In this document: piece by piece, positions 62,954 through 64,000 of the stretch | Layout: every line of letters starts with the position of its first letter | Numbering within the stretch: the first letter of the stretch is position 1 | Source: Loktanella sp. M215 | GTDB lineage: Bacteria; Pseudomonadota; Alphaproteobacteria; Rhodobacterales; Rhodobacteraceae | Reading direction: 5' to 3' | Length of the DNA stretch: 64,000 nt | NCBI RefSeq assembly: GCF_021735925.1 | Contig: NZ_WMEA01000001.1 | Coordinates: 3,564,001-3,628,000, forward strand | Position numbers and translations under genes: made by a program | The notes under the pieces: generated by a model | What the model was told of the DNA's origin: nothing | The model's input: only the letters and a program-made list of their open reading frames with translations | Database searches by the model: none

Positions 62954-64000
62954 TCATGCTTGACCACCCGCCACGGATGCGGACATGGCGCGGGACAGCA
63001 CGATCCAGACCAAGGCCACCGCAAGGACCGGCAGCGCCGCGATCGCCAGCGCCGTCCAGCCCCAGGTGGTGACGACCGCACCGGACGCTGCCACGCAGAC
63101 CGTCGCGGCAAGCGCGATCAAGGTGTCGTTGACGCCCTGCACGACGGGCCGTTCCTCCGCGGACACGGCACTGGCCAACAGGGTCGTCGCACCGATGTAG
63201 CCAAAGTTCCATCCGATCCCCAGAAGGATCAGGGCGACGTGGAAATGATGCGGGCTGGCGCCACTGGCGGCGGTCAGGGCCGCTGCGATCAGCAGGACCA
63301 GTCCCGCAGCCATGACGGGGCGTGTGCCGCACCGCGTGATGACGAAGCCGGTCGCGAAACTGGGTGCGAACATGGCAACCACGTGCCAGCGCACGACATC
63401 CCCTGCCAGCGCCGCCGTATGACCAAGGCCGGTCATCGCCAGCGGTGTCGGTGCCATCAAAAGCACCATGACACCTTGGGACACGGCCCCCACGATGACC
63501 GCCGTCAGGACCGGTCCGCGCCCGAGGATCGCAAGAATCTGCACGATGCCGGCGCCCGGACGGTCGCCGCGCGGCGCGGGCGGCGGCATGCGGACGAAGG
63601 CCAGCGGCACCAGACCCAGCAGCGTGACGACCGCGACGGCCGCATAGGCACCGGCCAGCGGCACGGGTGCAAAGGCATCCTTGGCGGCGATGAAGATCTG
63701 CGGCCCCACGACAGCGGCCACGAGGCCAGACGTCAGCACGAGGGAAATGGCCATCGGCTGCCAGCGGTCTGGCACCGCCTCTGCCGCGGCAAAGCGGAAA
63801 TAAAGGTAGCTGGCCAGTGCCGCACCCAGCAGCGCATGGGCCGCACACAACAGAATGAAGCTGCCGGCAAACAGCGCGACCGTGCCCGCAAGACCACCGG
63901 CGATGGCCAGTCCCCCGCCCAGCATGAAACCGGTGCGCCGCCCGCGCCGTCCCATCAGCACGGACAGCGGTCCGGTCGCGATCAGCCCCGCCAGCGCCTG
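62954..64000 (-). CDS. MFS transporter, 5' end beyond the window
   Basis: At least 348 residues of a major facilitator transporter are visible. The first complete landmark is LSVLMGRRGRRTGFMLGG, the loop between helices 2 and 3, so roughly the first two helices lie beyond 64000. The stop is at 62954. About ten hydrophobic segments follow. Neighbours give no hint of the substrate. It is convergent with the ClpP-like gene. Confidence 0.8.
   Translation of the reverse strand, partial: QALAGLIATGPLSVLMGRRGRRTGFMLGGGLAIAGGLAGTVALFAGSFILLCAAHALLGAALASYLYFRFAAAEAVPDRWQPMAISLVLTSGLVAAVVGPQIFIAAKDAFAPVPLAGAYAAVAVVTLLGLVPLAFVRMPPPAPRGDRPGAGIVQILAILGRGPVLTAVIVGAVSQGVMVLLMAPTPLAMTGLGHTAALAGDVVRWHVVAMFAPSFATGFVITRCGTRPVMAAGLVLLIAAALTAASGASPHHFHVALILLGIGWNFGYIGATTLLASAVSAEERPVVQGVNDTLIALAATVCVAASGAVVTTWGWTALAIAALPVLAVALVWIVLSRAMSASVAGGQA

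Overview
The window reads as a high-G+C alphaproteobacterial chromosome segment, most likely a marine member of the Rhodobacteraceae (Roseobacter group). The evidence is indirect: densely packed operons with 4-base ATGA overlaps, a B12-dependent NrdJ of about 1220 residues, twin-arginine leaders on redox and binding proteins, a DmdA-like/methanethiol-oxidase gene cluster, and many importers coupled to catabolic enzymes. Genus cannot be fixed from the sequence alone. No rRNA, tRNA, CRISPR array or prophage was seen.

Layout. 0-5 kb: an RsmB-like rRNA methyltransferase, a ribbon-helix-helix protein, and a glyoxalase-like gene followed by a Tat-exported GMC dehydrogenase pair. 5.2-10.5 kb: a LysR regulator divergent from pxpA, a stand-alone biotinyl carrier, a biotin carboxylase, pxpB and pxpC; together these carry every module of a urea-carboxylase-type enzyme plus the lactam hydrolase subunit. 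10.5-23 kb: a GntR regulator with two DNA-binding domains, a complete polyamine-type ABC importer with two SDR dehydrogenases, a NodB-fold (imidase-like) hydrolase, a small CxxC protein, a G3E GTPase, a binding protein without a signal peptide, and an asparaginase. I infer that 5-23 kb serves uptake and hydrolysis of amide, lactam or imide nitrogen compounds. 23-30 kb (minus strand): Lrp regulator, DmdA-like demethylase, OsmC, a crotonase lacking its usual catalytic glutamates, an acyl-CoA ligase, SBP56/methanethiol oxidase and a membrane protein, probably an organosulfur operon. 30-40.6 kb: an MFS transporter, aldehyde dehydrogenase/GST, a NAD(P)-binding protein, a decayed glyoxalase-alcohol dehydrogenase pair, a PLP lyase/M24/racemase-family cassette, and peptidase T.

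40.7-50.2 kb is a scarred region: a small membrane protein, an intact IS1182-family element, a hydrolase remnant, the core gene nrdJ, a relaxase fragment, an IS3-type orfA fragment, and a second IS3-family element whose transposase is broken. The second element abuts the 3' tail of what looks like a binding-protein gene, just upstream of a branched-chain-type importer in which LivM, LivG and LivF are one polypeptide; a 3-hydroxyacid dehydrogenase and a BKACE enzyme complete that operon. At 55.7-57.5 kb lies a chimera made of the start of a phospholipase-D-like/helicase gene and the end of a UvrD-type helicase-nuclease, with a further frameshift. The right end returns to ordinary genes: guaB, a DedA/TVP38-like membrane protein, a corrinoid-activating ATPase, a ClpP-like periplasmic protein and a truncated MFS transporter.
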